Assembly (NCBI GenBank): GCA_023382535.1
Contig: JAHDWA010000047.1
Location: forward strand, 19,437 to 83,436
DNA length: 64,000 nucleotides
Direction: 5' to 3'
DNA from: Anaerolineae bacterium
GTDB taxonomy: Bacteria; Chloroflexota; Anaerolineae; 4572-78; J111
The notes under the pieces were generated by a model. That model was not told the DNA's origin. It made no database searches and saw only the letters and a list, made by a program, of their open reading frames with translations. The position numbers were made by a program, and so were the translations under genes. Within the stretch, counting starts at the first letter, position 1, and every line of letters starts with the position of its first letter. Positions 51,128 to 59,527 of the stretch are shown one piece after another.

Positions 51128-51935
51128 CATAACTAACGAATGGCTAGACGAGCTACGCCAACGTATCCAGAAGTCACTGAGCCAGGCCAAAAAAGATAAG
51201 CTGCGTACTGAATACGGGATGGTGTTTGAGTATACCCACCCCGGACTTTCGCCCGAAGTAGAAAATGAATGGCTTGATTATGTCCTCGAATTTGAACGGC
51301 AGTTTGAGCGGGCAGGGTATATCACTGTCCGCGAGCGGATTGGCAACCCGCCCATCCAACCCCTGCGTGACTTACCCCTGAATGTACTGGGCGAAGCAGT
51401 AACGATCTTGCTCGACTTGTTAGCCGCACACGGCATTGCCGTTGATTTTCTCGGCGACGTAGATGAGTTAGAAGCATACCGCTATTTGACCGAGGAACTC
51501 CTCGACGAAGAGATGGATGATATTCGCATTGAGGGAATGATGACTCATTTCACGTTTAGTACGCCTGAGTATGACGTGCAAATGTGGGTGGAGAGTTTTG
51601 TCCTGGACTTGTTCACCCATGATAAGGAGTATTTCCTGCCTGGTCTGGCAAGCCAACCGCTTTTCAATGCTCAGGGCGAGCCGATTACCGCCACCCAATT
51701 TCAACAGAAAATTGAGGCCGTTTGGGAACGTATTCCGCCGACCAACAAAGTCTCAGTAGAACCCATCGTGACGCAGGTGGAGGGGGATGAGGCCAAAGTC
51801 TCGGCTGTTATTTCCTGGAATGATGGTGTACAGAAACTTAAAGGACAGGTTGAGTCATATTTTCGTTTGCAGCCCAGCCCTTATACCGGCTGGGATGTGG
51901 TGCAGACATCGCTGTTGGATGATCTGCTGATCTGA
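51117..51935 (+). CDS. Unknown acidic protein in toxin-antitoxin cassette
   Basis: 272 residues starting at GTG 51117; the paralogous leader at 58849 has ATG at the same place. The N-terminus is helical and charged (LDELRQRIQKSLSQAKKDKL), the middle acidic (YLTEELLDEEMDDIRIEGMM), the C-terminus beta-rich (VSVEPIVTQVEGDEAKVSAV). No family or catalytic motif is recognised. It follows the MazEF pair by 91 bases and is bordered by segmental repeats, so it belongs to the inserted cassette. Confidence 0.6.
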   Translation: MKNNITNEWLDELRQRIQKSLSQAKKDKLRTEYGMVFEYTHPGLSPEVENEWLDYVLEFERQFERAGYITVRERIGNPPIQPLRDLPLNVLGEAVTILLDLLAAHGIAVDFLGDVDELEAYRYLTEELLDEEMDDIRIEGMMTHFTFSTPEYDVQMWVESFVLDLFTHDKEYFLPGLASQPLFNAQGEPITATQFQQKIEAVWERIPPTNKVSVEPIVTQVEGDEAKVSAVISWNDGVQKLKGQVESYFRLQPSPYTGWDVVQTSLLDDLLI

Positions 51936-51941
51936 CCTCTA

Positions 51942-52083
51942 CAGGCACGTCTTGCGTGTTCCGTCTATTTGACGCTAGACGCAACACGCAAGATGTGAGT
52001 CGTGGGGCGAAAACTTTCTGGAGGACTGTAACAGCCAGATGCAAAGCGTAGAGGGCGGAATCTCCAACCCAAACAGGGAGTAG
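51942..52083. repeat. Segmental repeat C, copy 2
   Basis: Second copy of 48460-48611. With repeat B it shows that about 1.5 kb (toxin-antitoxin genes and the 272-aa gene) lies between two blocks that are nearly adjacent in the first copy. Confidence 0.8.
51951..51992. repeat. Palindromic hairpin element
   Basis: CTTGCGTGTTCCGTCTA (51951-51967) faces TAGACGCAACACGCAAG (51976-51992) with one mismatch and an 8-base loop. A shorter, imperfect version is in repeat C copy 1 near 48470-48510. REP- or MITE-like; it is not followed by a T-run. Confidence 0.6.
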
Positions 52084-52359
52084 GGCAAACTCAGCAGCGG
52101 GGAGTTAAGCTATCGGGTTCATCAGTATGAAACCGGTCCTTCACGGGAGCTTTATAAGCGCTACAATGGCGACCTGCCCGATATGATGGTGGCTTATGCT
52201 ATCGCAGCCGGCATTTTGTCAGAGGCGGAAGTTCCAGCTGAGTTACTCGAAGCGATTAGCTGCCCCCTTAGTTTCTACCAATCCTTGAAAGAGCGCAATG
52301 AATTTTGGAAAATTCCAATACAAACTCATCGATCTCGGGTCCATCTTCCAAAACCGTAA
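52084..52359 (+). pseudogene. Startless ORF fragment, unknown
   Basis: Directly after repeat C a frame reads SSGELSYRVHQYETGPSREL, YKRYNGDLPDMMVAYAIAAG, ILSEAEVPAELLEAIS and on to TAA 52357-52359. It has coding character, but a TAG precedes it and there is no start codon before Met 52183. The repeat appears to have replaced the 5' part of this gene, where the first copy has the SWIM gene start. Confidence 0.5.
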
Positions 52360-52362
52360 GCT

Positions 52363-54192
52363 TCAGCTTAAGCCCAACTTGGCTAAAGCTGCCCATAAAT
52401 TTCGGCGGCGGTGATGTTCAACCTGCCACTGCTTCAGGAGCGCTTCGTAACCGAGGGGGGATAATTCGCGCAGCGCGGCCAGCCATTGAGCATGCACCGT
52501 GTAATCCGATTTATGAGCCTCTTCGGGGCGAGGGGCCAGGTGTTGTAGATGGGCCTGCCAGTAAGCCATCACCTGCTGCGGCAAATCCGGGGGAGCCGAC
52601 TGTTTCAAGTAGGTTTGGCGCGAGGGCTGGTCGGGCGTGGATAACTCGCCGGGTCTGATAACTACCTGGAAGAATTGGGGATACTGCTGCCGATACTGGC
52701 CGCTTATTTCACTCAAATCTTGGGTCAGCAGCCGTAAAAAATGGTAATCTGCCCCCAAGGCGCGCCGGTCTCCTGGCAACTGCGCCAGCCACGCGGTTAT
52801 CTTTTGTTGAAACCAGGCCGCTCCTTTCTGCTCATCGCTTAGGCTGTCAATGAGCCAATGCAGCCACCAGCTATCGGTGGGTTGAGTCCAGCCGTAGCTC
52901 CACATCTGGGGAGCCTTTTTGATAATATCGCTTCGCCATGACTCGAACAGGGCTTGCCGGGCTGGGGGAGTGACTGGCGCTTCAGCGAAGGCTGACAGCA
53001 TTGTGGCCCAATTAAAGCGGTGCTCAAAGGCGATAAGCTGAAGCTTCAGCACATTGGCCAGTTCGGTTTGGTCCAAACCCTGAGCGGCCTGCTCGTAATA
53101 GTTCAGCAGTTGCCGGTGGCCTTCTTGGTTAGCGGGATCGGCGGAATACTGAGGAATGGCCACAACCAGTAGGGAGTTGGTCGGTGTCCAGGCTTCATCC
53201 ACCCGTTCGGACTTAAGCATGGCCTGTAGGGTGTCGTGGATGACCGCCAGACTCTCCTGGTACTCTTTTTTAGCCAGCAGATCTTCAATCACCGGCAAAC
53301 CGTTTTGCCACTGCTGCGGAATGGTCTCTCTGAGTACATTCAGATACCGCTCCGGCGCGTACTGTTCGATGCAGTCCAAATAAAAGGCATACCAGGGTGA
53401 GTAAGGGGTGCTTAACAGGTCGTTCCAGGGAGCCATCTCCCGCTGTTGGGTTAGCCCATTGAAAAGGTCTTGCCGGTCTGTCTCTGGCAACTGCATTAAG
53501 AAATCCAGGTAGGCATGGCTATCCAGAGAGATGTGCGAAAAGTTGTCTTGCAATTCGAGGAGGAAGGGGGCAAAAGCAAAGGCATCTTCCTCTTCCTCTT
53601 CTTTGAACTTAAGCCACTCCCATTCCAGCAAACAAGTGGTCAGGTTTTCCTCCAGGGATAACCCTTCAAGATAGATCCACTCGGGCAACGCCGCTACTAC
53701 ATCTTCTTCGGCGGCCAACAGCGCTTCGGCAAAGCCGCTATCCGGCAAGAAGGAATGTTGCACAGCCGCCTGAACCAGGGGACACATTTTCCTGGCGATC
53801 TTTTCCAGGTCGTCAATGAAGCTGCTTTCGTCAAAGTAAGGCGGCTCCCAATGGGCTTCCTGGGTGATGTAGTCCCCCTCTTCCTGGGCCGCTTCCCCAA
53901 CAACCTTGTCCCACTCTTGCCACAAACCAGACCAGGTTTGGGCCAATTTGGCGATAGAAACCGGCGTCTCCGCCGAAACTTCCGCATCAGGGGAGGTTGG
54001 CGGGCTGGCGAGAATCTGTTGGACCGTTTGCCGGGTATCCGCTTGGAGTTGTTCCAAAGCTTTATGGCGGAGGTCTGGCGGCAAGACGGCTAACAGGGCC
54101 TCCAGCAGGTGGCCGATTTCCGGTTCGGTCAGCGCCGCAATAAGCTGTTGACCCAGGAGATCACGTTGACTATTTTTAGCCGGGTTTGGCAT
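52363..54192 (-). CDS. Large helical protein of the primase-helicase locus, unknown
   Basis: 609 residues without a recognised domain. It is largely helical and rich in Trp and acidic residues: LLEALLAVLPPDLRHKALEQ, an acidic run in LKFKEEEEEDAFAFAP, and several TPR-like helical pairs (ESLAVIHDTLQAMLKSERVD). It starts 80 bases downstream of the 220-aa gene and is the last gene of the minus-strand set headed by the primase-helicase. No signal peptide or membrane helix. May be a scaffold or effector. Confidence 0.55.
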   Translation of the reverse strand: MPNPAKNSQRDLLGQQLIAALTEPEIGHLLEALLAVLPPDLRHKALEQLQADTRQTVQQILASPPTSPDAEVSAETPVSIAKLAQTWSGLWQEWDKVVGEAAQEEGDYITQEAHWEPPYFDESSFIDDLEKIARKMCPLVQAAVQHSFLPDSGFAEALLAAEEDVVAALPEWIYLEGLSLEENLTTCLLEWEWLKFKEEEEEDAFAFAPFLLELQDNFSHISLDSHAYLDFLMQLPETDRQDLFNGLTQQREMAPWNDLLSTPYSPWYAFYLDCIEQYAPERYLNVLRETIPQQWQNGLPVIEDLLAKKEYQESLAVIHDTLQAMLKSERVDEAWTPTNSLLVVAIPQYSADPANQEGHRQLLNYYEQAAQGLDQTELANVLKLQLIAFEHRFNWATMLSAFAEAPVTPPARQALFESWRSDIIKKAPQMWSYGWTQPTDSWWLHWLIDSLSDEQKGAAWFQQKITAWLAQLPGDRRALGADYHFLRLLTQDLSEISGQYRQQYPQFFQVVIRPGELSTPDQPSRQTYLKQSAPPDLPQQVMAYWQAHLQHLAPRPEEAHKSDYTVHAQWLAALRELSPLGYEALLKQWQVEHHRRRNLWAALAKLGLS

Positions 54193-54272
54193 AAGCAGGT
54201 TGTCAATCCTTTCCGAGAATACTTTAATCCAAGTATTGGTCCACTACAAGATTTATTTGTCAAAAACCTTCA

Positions 54273-54935
54273 TTATTTTCTACTCGTCCGAATTTTTTGG
54301 CGCTGTAGCTCGGCCTCCAACTGTTCCTTCTGAGCGTCGTTAGCCAAGTGGAGCGCCGTTGGGTAAACCTGCTCGGCAAAGGAGTGATAGCTGTCACGTT
54401 TGATCAAGGGAGCAACGGCGGCGGCAAATTCGGTGGGAGTGGAGATGGCTGCCAGCGAGGTGAGATAAGCGGTCAGATATCCTTTCTGATCCCCATGAAT
54501 CATCCAACTGCCAATTTCGTCGGCAAAGACGATTTCTGCGCCCTGTTCCATCACATCAATCAAGGCATACAAAATGTTGAAACATACCACCGCCTGCAGA
54601 TGCTCGCCCTGTCTACTCACTTGGGTGCTGGCTTTGAGAAAATCGCTCAATTCCTCAAACCAGTCCTCGGTTTCCTCGGGGATATGGCTAAAGTTCTTTG
54701 AATTGATGTTGAAGGGAGCGTAGTAAGCTCCGGCCAGCGACTCTCGTTGAAATTGCTCGATTTCGGCCAATAGGCTCTCGCCATCAACCGGCGTTGGCGG
54801 CACTGAGTCGGCCCACTTCCCAAAAACCCAGCGGCGCTGATCGTGTTCCATTTGATCATAGGCCTGACTGAGTAAATCCAGCAAAACAGCATGTTCCTGC
54901 TTTGACAGATATTCAAACACGGTTGATTTATCCAT
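54273..54935 (-). CDS. Helical protein of the primase-helicase locus, unknown
   Basis: 220 residues. Visible segments: VFEYLSKQEHAVLLDLLSQA, FEELSDFLKASTQVSRQGEH and IVFADEIGSWMIHG, followed by a helical end. The pattern of repeated amphipathic helices resembles a TPR/HEAT-like fold, but I recognise no family. It lies between the frameshifted gene and the 609-aa gene with short gaps and the same strand, so all probably form one operon. Confidence 0.55.
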   Translation of the reverse strand: MDKSTVFEYLSKQEHAVLLDLLSQAYDQMEHDQRRWVFGKWADSVPPTPVDGESLLAEIEQFQRESLAGAYYAPFNINSKNFSHIPEETEDWFEELSDFLKASTQVSRQGEHLQAVVCFNILYALIDVMEQGAEIVFADEIGSWMIHGDQKGYLTAYLTSLAAISTPTEFAAAVAPLIKRDSYHSFAEQVYPTALHLANDAQKEQLEAELQRQKIRTSRK

Positions 54936-54985
54936 TTTTTGACATTCCTTTGAAAAACAAAATTGTTGGATCAGCTAAATTTAGC

Positions 54986-56108
54986 TTATGTATTGTAAAG
55001 CTTGGCTTGATGCAGCCGTCTGATCAAGGCCGAGCGGTTGTGGTAATCCCGGTAAATCTTGTTCAGGCGGACCTGAAAGGTGTCCTGCTCCCCTTGATGC
55101 TGGGCCAGGTCGCGCAGGTCGGCCAGGTGCTGCACGGCTTGCTCATAAGCGCTGCTCGTTTTTTGTTCCAGCAGCTCAACGATTTCCTGCCAAAGCTGGG
55201 TTTCGCGGGCAGCCAAGGACTCCATCTTTTGCAAGTGCCTGGCTCGAGCCTCAGCAGCGCGTTGGACCTGCGCCTCTTTTTCGGCCCGCTCGGCGGCAGT
55301 GAGTAAATCGCTGATGGTACGACGAGTGGGCTGCTTGGGCTGAGGCCGGTCTGACAATTTTGCCAGTTCCCGGTTGAAGGCTGCCGTAAGTTGCGGTTCG
55401 CCTTGAGCCAGCCGTAACAACCATACCTCACTTTGCTCGCGTGAAAGCTGCCCAATCGCCCCGCGCAAATCGGCCTACTCACCGTTAGCGGACTGGCGCT
55501 GGCTTCGGCGGCTGCCGTTACCAGGTGCTCGTCCAGGCCAAATAATTCAATAAAAACCCGCAATCCCGCCGAAAGCTGGCGCAATCCTGGCGGCACCGGC
55601 GGCTCTTTGACCGTCTCAAGCATTTCCTCTTCCAGGGTGATGGCCTTAAGCCAGGCCAGGTATAACAAGCGATAGTCGCCATGCAAGATGTCATCGCGCA
55701 GCCCCAGCAGTCGAGGCAGCCAGCCTTCCCCCTCGATCCAACCCCACTCTGCCTCTTCCTCACGCCATTCGATGTTGAGGATAACATACTCCCCCTTTCG
55801 ACCAGCGATACAAACTCCTCAACAATTGGCGGGCGGCAGTAGGCCCGCATCTGCTCCAGATCAAGGACCTTTTGGGGAAAGCGGAACATCAACTGGCAAC
55901 TACCCCAGTTAGCGATGTAAAACATAGCATCGAAGTATTGGAGCAGCACCTTTTCGGGATCGCCTCGAAAGTCGCCGTAGTTGTAGGTAAAGGCGGCGCT
56001 GGTCGGGGTCAACACGACCCGGCTGGACAACTGCCGCATGGCGGCCTGTTCCTCATCGGTCAGAGGGCGATCCATCGCCTGAAATTCGTAATATTGGTAC
56101 TCGCTCAT
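54986..56108 (-). pseudogene. Frameshifted gene of the primase-helicase locus (YYEFQA family)
   Basis: Three frames join into one protein of about 374 residues: MSEYQYYEFQAMDRPLTDEE to about residue 104, then EYVILNIEWREEEEAEWGW and GDYRLLYLAWLKAITLEEEM, then GAIGQLSREQSEVWLLRLAQ. The first shift is at a run of five G near 55796; the second lies near 55475 beside an in-frame TAG. The C-terminus is a long Glu/Arg/Ala-rich coiled coil (RAEKEAQVQRAAEARARHLQ). Two breaks suggest a decayed gene, though homopolymer sequencing error could explain the first. A 24-codon N-terminal duplicate lies at 59078. Confidence 0.7.
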
Positions 56109-56146
56109 TTAAGCATTCCTCTTCAGAGTTGGCGGTATGCAGGTGG

Positions 56147-58648
56147 TTAGCTTAGGCTCTCCAGCTTGAGTTGGACTCCCTGGCTCTTATTCTCCTGCAA
56201 AACAAGCTCGTAGCCGATGGCTTTGTAGCCCGTTCGCCGCCGGGCGTGCATCTTTGCCAGCATCGGGACTTCAAAATCCACGTAATCGTAGATGATTACT
56301 TCTTTCTTGGCTGTGTTCAGCCGGTGGAGCCGCCCGACATACTGGGTCAGGGTGCCTCGCCAGGAGATGGGTAGGGCCAGAAAGAGGGTATCCAGCCGTG
56401 CATCGTCGAAGCCTTCACCCAGGTAACGTCCGGTAGCCACCAACACTCGCGGCTGATCCGCCGGAATAGCGGCGATTTGCTCGGCCAGTTGTTTTCGCTG
56501 CTTTTTGCCCATTCCGCCGCTCATGACGATAACATTTTGGATTTGCTGGGCCAGCAGATTTGCCAGTAAATCCAGATGTTCCCGCCGTTCGGTCAGCAGA
56601 ACCGGAAAACGGTTCGCCCGCACCGCAGCAATCACATCCTGAACGATCAGGTGATTACGCTGATCGTCCCTGCTCAGCAAGTCATAGACTTCTTGAATAG
56701 AGAGTGAGGTCACATTCTGCAAATGAGCGGGGAGGTGAAAGGGGGTCGGTCGAACGATAACCTGATGGTCAAAAGGCCGTTGCTCAGCCTGTTTACGGTC
56801 ATCCACGCGATAGCGAACGGGACCACACTGCATAAAAATAATCGGATGGTGCCCATCTTTACGGACAACCGTAGCCGACAAGCCGGTTAGATACCTGGCC
56901 TTGCTTTGCCTGATGACCTGCTCAAAGCTGACGGCAGAGATGTGGTGACACTCGTCCACCATCAAGTAACCATACTTACCGACAAGATCATCAACGACGC
57001 CCTTCCGAACCAGGCTTTGAACCATGGCTACGTCAATTTTTTCGGTCGGTTGGTGCTTGCCGCCTCCAATTTGACCTATCTCTTTCGGAGCAAGGCCCAG
57101 GAACTGGCTCAACGCCTCAACCCACTGGTCGAGCAGTTGCCGGCGATGGACAATCACCAAGGTGTTGACCTGGCGTTGGGCCATCAGGTAGGCTGCTACC
57201 ACCGTTTTGCCGAAGGCCGTCGAAGCCGACAAGACACCGATCTCATGCTGTAAAAGCGCATCGGCTGCCTGTTGTTGCTCGGCCCGCAAGATTCCGTGAA
57301 ATTGAAGTGCAAGGGGGGTCCCGGCAAAGCGCTGATCGGTGAGCTTCACCTTGACCTGGAGTGACTGGAAAAGATCGAGGGTTTCATCGAGACAGCCACG
57401 CGGCAGCCCCAGGTGTTTAGGAAAATCTTCGCAGCAACTGATAATACGGGGTTTCCCAAACGTAGACAGGCGCATGCCCTGGGCTTGATAAAATTCCGGA
57501 TTTTGAAAGGCGGCTAAACGGATCAGACGGTTACGCAGGGAAGGGGTAATATCTGCCTTGGGAATATAAAGTTGATTGCCAAGCACCAGCTCAATTTGCT
57601 CAGGCAATGGCCCAATGACTGCGGGTTCTTTCAGCCGCCTTGAAGGGGGCGCGGTCCAGGGGGTATTATCACTCTCGTCAGTGACGGGAAGTCGAATTCC
57701 GAGGAACTCGCCTTGCTTTTCCGCCTCGCCCACAACTGTCTCAATTTCCTGGCGATTCATCCGGCGGAGCGAAGCGAGGAAAGCCCATTGATCCTGATAG
57801 GGGATAAGGTTTTCATCCAGGAAAAGGCTGTGGCCTTGCTCTCGCGGCTTCTTTTGCAGTGGTAAAGCGATCAAATTGCCAAATCCGCCTTTGGGCAGTG
57901 TATCCTGGCTGGGGAAAAAGCGATCATAGGAGTCCAAACCAATCTCGGGCCGCCGCTCCATCGTTTGCGTTAGCAGGAAAGCTCCCATCTTTCGCGCCAA
58001 TGCTGCTGGAATAGGCTCAGCGAAGAAGATCCAGGCGTGTCCCCCATTGCCCGATCGTGATCTCTCCAGAGCGGCCGGAACATTAAAGTGCCGGCAAGTC
58101 TCCAGGAAAGCCGCTACATCCTCTTGCCAGGTCGCTTTGTCAAAGTCGGTCGCCAGGAACCAGCAGGTTTCATCCAGCAGCATCGCATAAACGCCAATGG
58201 TAAAGTCGCGTCCTGATCTGTCCTGAGCATCTATTCCCAGAAGATGGTTGCGTACAACCTGATCGGTAACAGGCTGAAACGCCCGCTGCTTGCAATCCTC
58301 GCAGCGAATCTTGGGTTTTTCGCAGATACCGCTGACCCACTCGTTGCGACAAACGGGGGCATAACCCTGTTTGCCCGTTTTCAGGCTCTCAAATCTTTTG
58401 GGGTAGACATCTTCGCGCCCGCGAAACAAACTGCGGAAGAGGGTGATTTTCGCTTCCTGGGGAGACTGGTTGGTTACTGATGACAGATCGTCAAACGACA
58501 GTGGGGTTTCCTGCACCGGGAGAAGCAGAGATTTCTCTTGCTGTAATCCGGTGATTTGCCGCAGCAGTTCAGTGCGGCGGGTATTAAGCCGAGCTAACTC
58601 TTCTTCTGCTTCAGCCAACAAGCGACTAATCTCATCCAGGTTTCTCAT
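56147..58648 (-). CDS. TOTE-type archaeo-eukaryotic primase fused to SF2 helicase
   Basis: 833 residues. N-terminal coiled coil (1-40), a four-Cys site (C100, C109, C116, C119), then an archaeo-eukaryotic primase domain with DFD (168-170), SGNGGHAWIFF (199-209) and SYDRFFPSQD (240-249). The helicase half has Walker A ASTAFGKT (475-482), DECHH (565-569), LTGLSATVVRKDG and a C-terminal motif VI in QYVGRLHRL. This primase-helicase chain is the core of what are called TOTE conflict systems, thought to act against invading DNA. The three genes behind it on the same strand may be its partners. Confidence 0.85.
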   Translation of the reverse strand: MRNLDEISRLLAEAEEELARLNTRRTELLRQITGLQQEKSLLLPVQETPLSFDDLSSVTNQSPQEAKITLFRSLFRGREDVYPKRFESLKTGKQGYAPVCRNEWVSGICEKPKIRCEDCKQRAFQPVTDQVVRNHLLGIDAQDRSGRDFTIGVYAMLLDETCWFLATDFDKATWQEDVAAFLETCRHFNVPAALERSRSGNGGHAWIFFAEPIPAALARKMGAFLLTQTMERRPEIGLDSYDRFFPSQDTLPKGGFGNLIALPLQKKPREQGHSLFLDENLIPYQDQWAFLASLRRMNRQEIETVVGEAEKQGEFLGIRLPVTDESDNTPWTAPPSRRLKEPAVIGPLPEQIELVLGNQLYIPKADITPSLRNRLIRLAAFQNPEFYQAQGMRLSTFGKPRIISCCEDFPKHLGLPRGCLDETLDLFQSLQVKVKLTDQRFAGTPLALQFHGILRAEQQQAADALLQHEIGVLSASTAFGKTVVAAYLMAQRQVNTLVIVHRRQLLDQWVEALSQFLGLAPKEIGQIGGGKHQPTEKIDVAMVQSLVRKGVVDDLVGKYGYLMVDECHHISAVSFEQVIRQSKARYLTGLSATVVRKDGHHPIIFMQCGPVRYRVDDRKQAEQRPFDHQVIVRPTPFHLPAHLQNVTSLSIQEVYDLLSRDDQRNHLIVQDVIAAVRANRFPVLLTERREHLDLLANLLAQQIQNVIVMSGGMGKKQRKQLAEQIAAIPADQPRVLVATGRYLGEGFDDARLDTLFLALPISWRGTLTQYVGRLHRLNTAKKEVIIYDYVDFEVPMLAKMHARRRTGYKAIGYELVLQENKSQGVQLKLESLS

Positions 58649-58802
58649 CTGACCTCAAAGCTTAAAGAGACAGGACCATCTCCCAAGCTCCGTCATTATA
58701 ACAAAGCAAATTGTATTTTTAAAGAAACCGCTGAAATTCGGGGGAACTTCAGTAGTTTTGGGGCGATCTCTTTCGCGCATATAATAGAGCCGACAATTAC
58801 CA

Positions 58803-58929
58803 TTTTAACATGTCGCTCCTGACCCGGCTAAATGAGGTGGTCAAAATCACTTTCTCCTCAACTCCCACAGACATTCCCCTGGCGGGCCTCGATTAGGGGT
58901 GTGATTTAGAGATGACAAGATGAAGGATA
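58803..58929. repeat. Chimeric repeat: block B fused to block E
   Basis: 58803-58849 matches 48330-48375 (CTGACCCGGCTAAATGAGG is shared exactly) and 58849-58929 matches 51046-51127. In the rest of the island these two blocks are over 600 bases apart or in different copies, so this is a recombined third version. Confidence 0.75.
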
Positions 58930-59076
58930 AATTGGTTTCATCCGCTTTTTGCACCAGTTTGAAATCGGCTAGGGTGACTACACCGCTGAACGGGAAACCT
59001 GGCTAACCGAAACTGATATAGACACGCTCATTGGAAAAATCTGGCAGCACCGGCAAACTTCGAACCCGGATATCTA
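58930..59076 (+). pseudogene. C-terminal scrap of an unknown gene
   Basis: A plus-strand frame reads GFIRFLHQFEIG, stop TAG, then GDYTAERETWLTETDIDTLI and GKIWQHRQTSNPDI before TAA. The residues look like real protein; the TAG probably replaced a Gln codon. It ends directly before the next scrap (TAA then ATG), like adjoining genes of an operon. Confidence 0.45.
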
Positions 59077-59077
59077 A

Positions 59078-59152
59078 ATGAGCAAATGCCAAAATTATGA
59101 ATTCCAAGCCATTGTACGCTCCCTAACCGATGAGATGCAGGCGGCCAAGTAG
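59078..59152 (+). pseudogene. N-terminal scrap of the YYEFQA-family gene
   Basis: A 24-codon ORF, MSKCQNYEFQAIVRSLTDEM and four more residues, clearly resembles the start of the protein at 56108 (MSEYQYYEFQAMDRPLTDEE). It lies on the opposite strand to that gene and stops at TAG 59150-59152. It shows that a second copy of this gene family once stood here in the opposite orientation. Confidence 0.6.
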
Positions 59153-59160
59153 AAACAGGT

Positions 59161-59362
59161 GTGAGAGCTGGAACCGCCTTCCGAAGCATATTCACGCCCA
59201 TATAGAAATGTTAAATCGAGGCCCGTTTTGGCTTCAAAAATCACCCCGGAAAAGCAAAAAGAGGCCGAATTATCAAGAAATTCAGCCTCTTTCTTTTATG
59301 TTTTTGAAAAGCAGACCCCTGATTTATCACCAAGGGCGTGAGACTTGGATGCCTCGGGAGAG
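59161..59362. repeat. tRNA-Leu flank repeat, intact-tRNA copy
   Basis: Matches 49837-50037. Here the repeat continues into the complete tRNA-Leu gene. It includes the tRNA terminator. Confidence 0.8.
59258..59292 (-). terminator. Terminator of tRNA-Leu
   Basis: On the minus strand AAAGAGGCTGAATT pairs with AATTCGGCCTCTTT (one mismatch), followed by a T-rich tract (TTGCTTTTCC). It lies 58 bases beyond the tRNA 3' end. The same hairpin exists in the truncated copy at about 49934-49966. Confidence 0.75.
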
Positions 59363-59432
59363 ACTCGAACTCTCACGTCCGTACGGACACAGGCCCTCAA
59401 CCTGCTGTGTATGCCAATTCCACCACCGAGGC
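59350..59432 (-). tRNA. tRNA-Leu (anticodon GAG)
   Basis: The minus strand from 59432 to 59350 folds as a class II tRNA: acceptor GCCTCGG with CCGAGGC and discriminator A, anticodon stem GCAGG/CCTGT around loop TTGAGGG (anticodon GAG, reading CUC/CUU Leu), a long variable arm TGTCCGTACGGACGT, and T-arm GAGAGTTCGAGTCTCTC. Length 83 bases; the CCA end is not encoded. tRNA 3' ends are common integration sites, and the 3' tip of this gene recurs at 50025. Confidence 0.93.
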
Positions 59433-59455
59433 GTTTTATATCAATATCTGGCTAG

Positions 59456-59483
59456 ATTATACTTTCTCTAACCGTTTTGTCAA
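59456..59483 (-). promoter_or_regulatory. Promoter of tRNA-Leu
   Basis: Minus strand TTGACA (59483-59478), 16-base spacer, TATAAT (59461-59456), 23 bases before the tRNA start. Both hexamers are perfect consensus, as expected for a stable RNA gene. Confidence 0.8.
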
Positions 59484-59527
59484 AGGGAAGAAGAGGCAAA
59501 GAGGGAACTCCGCCCGTCTGCCTCGCC

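Larger units (their letters stand above)
58649..59349. other. Mosaic region of repeat blocks and gene scraps
   Basis: No intact gene. In order: pieces of repeats B (58803-58849) and E (58849-58929), a decayed ORF (58930-59076), a 24-codon N-terminal scrap (59078-59152), and the tRNA-Leu flank repeat (59161-59362). Confidence 0.7.
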
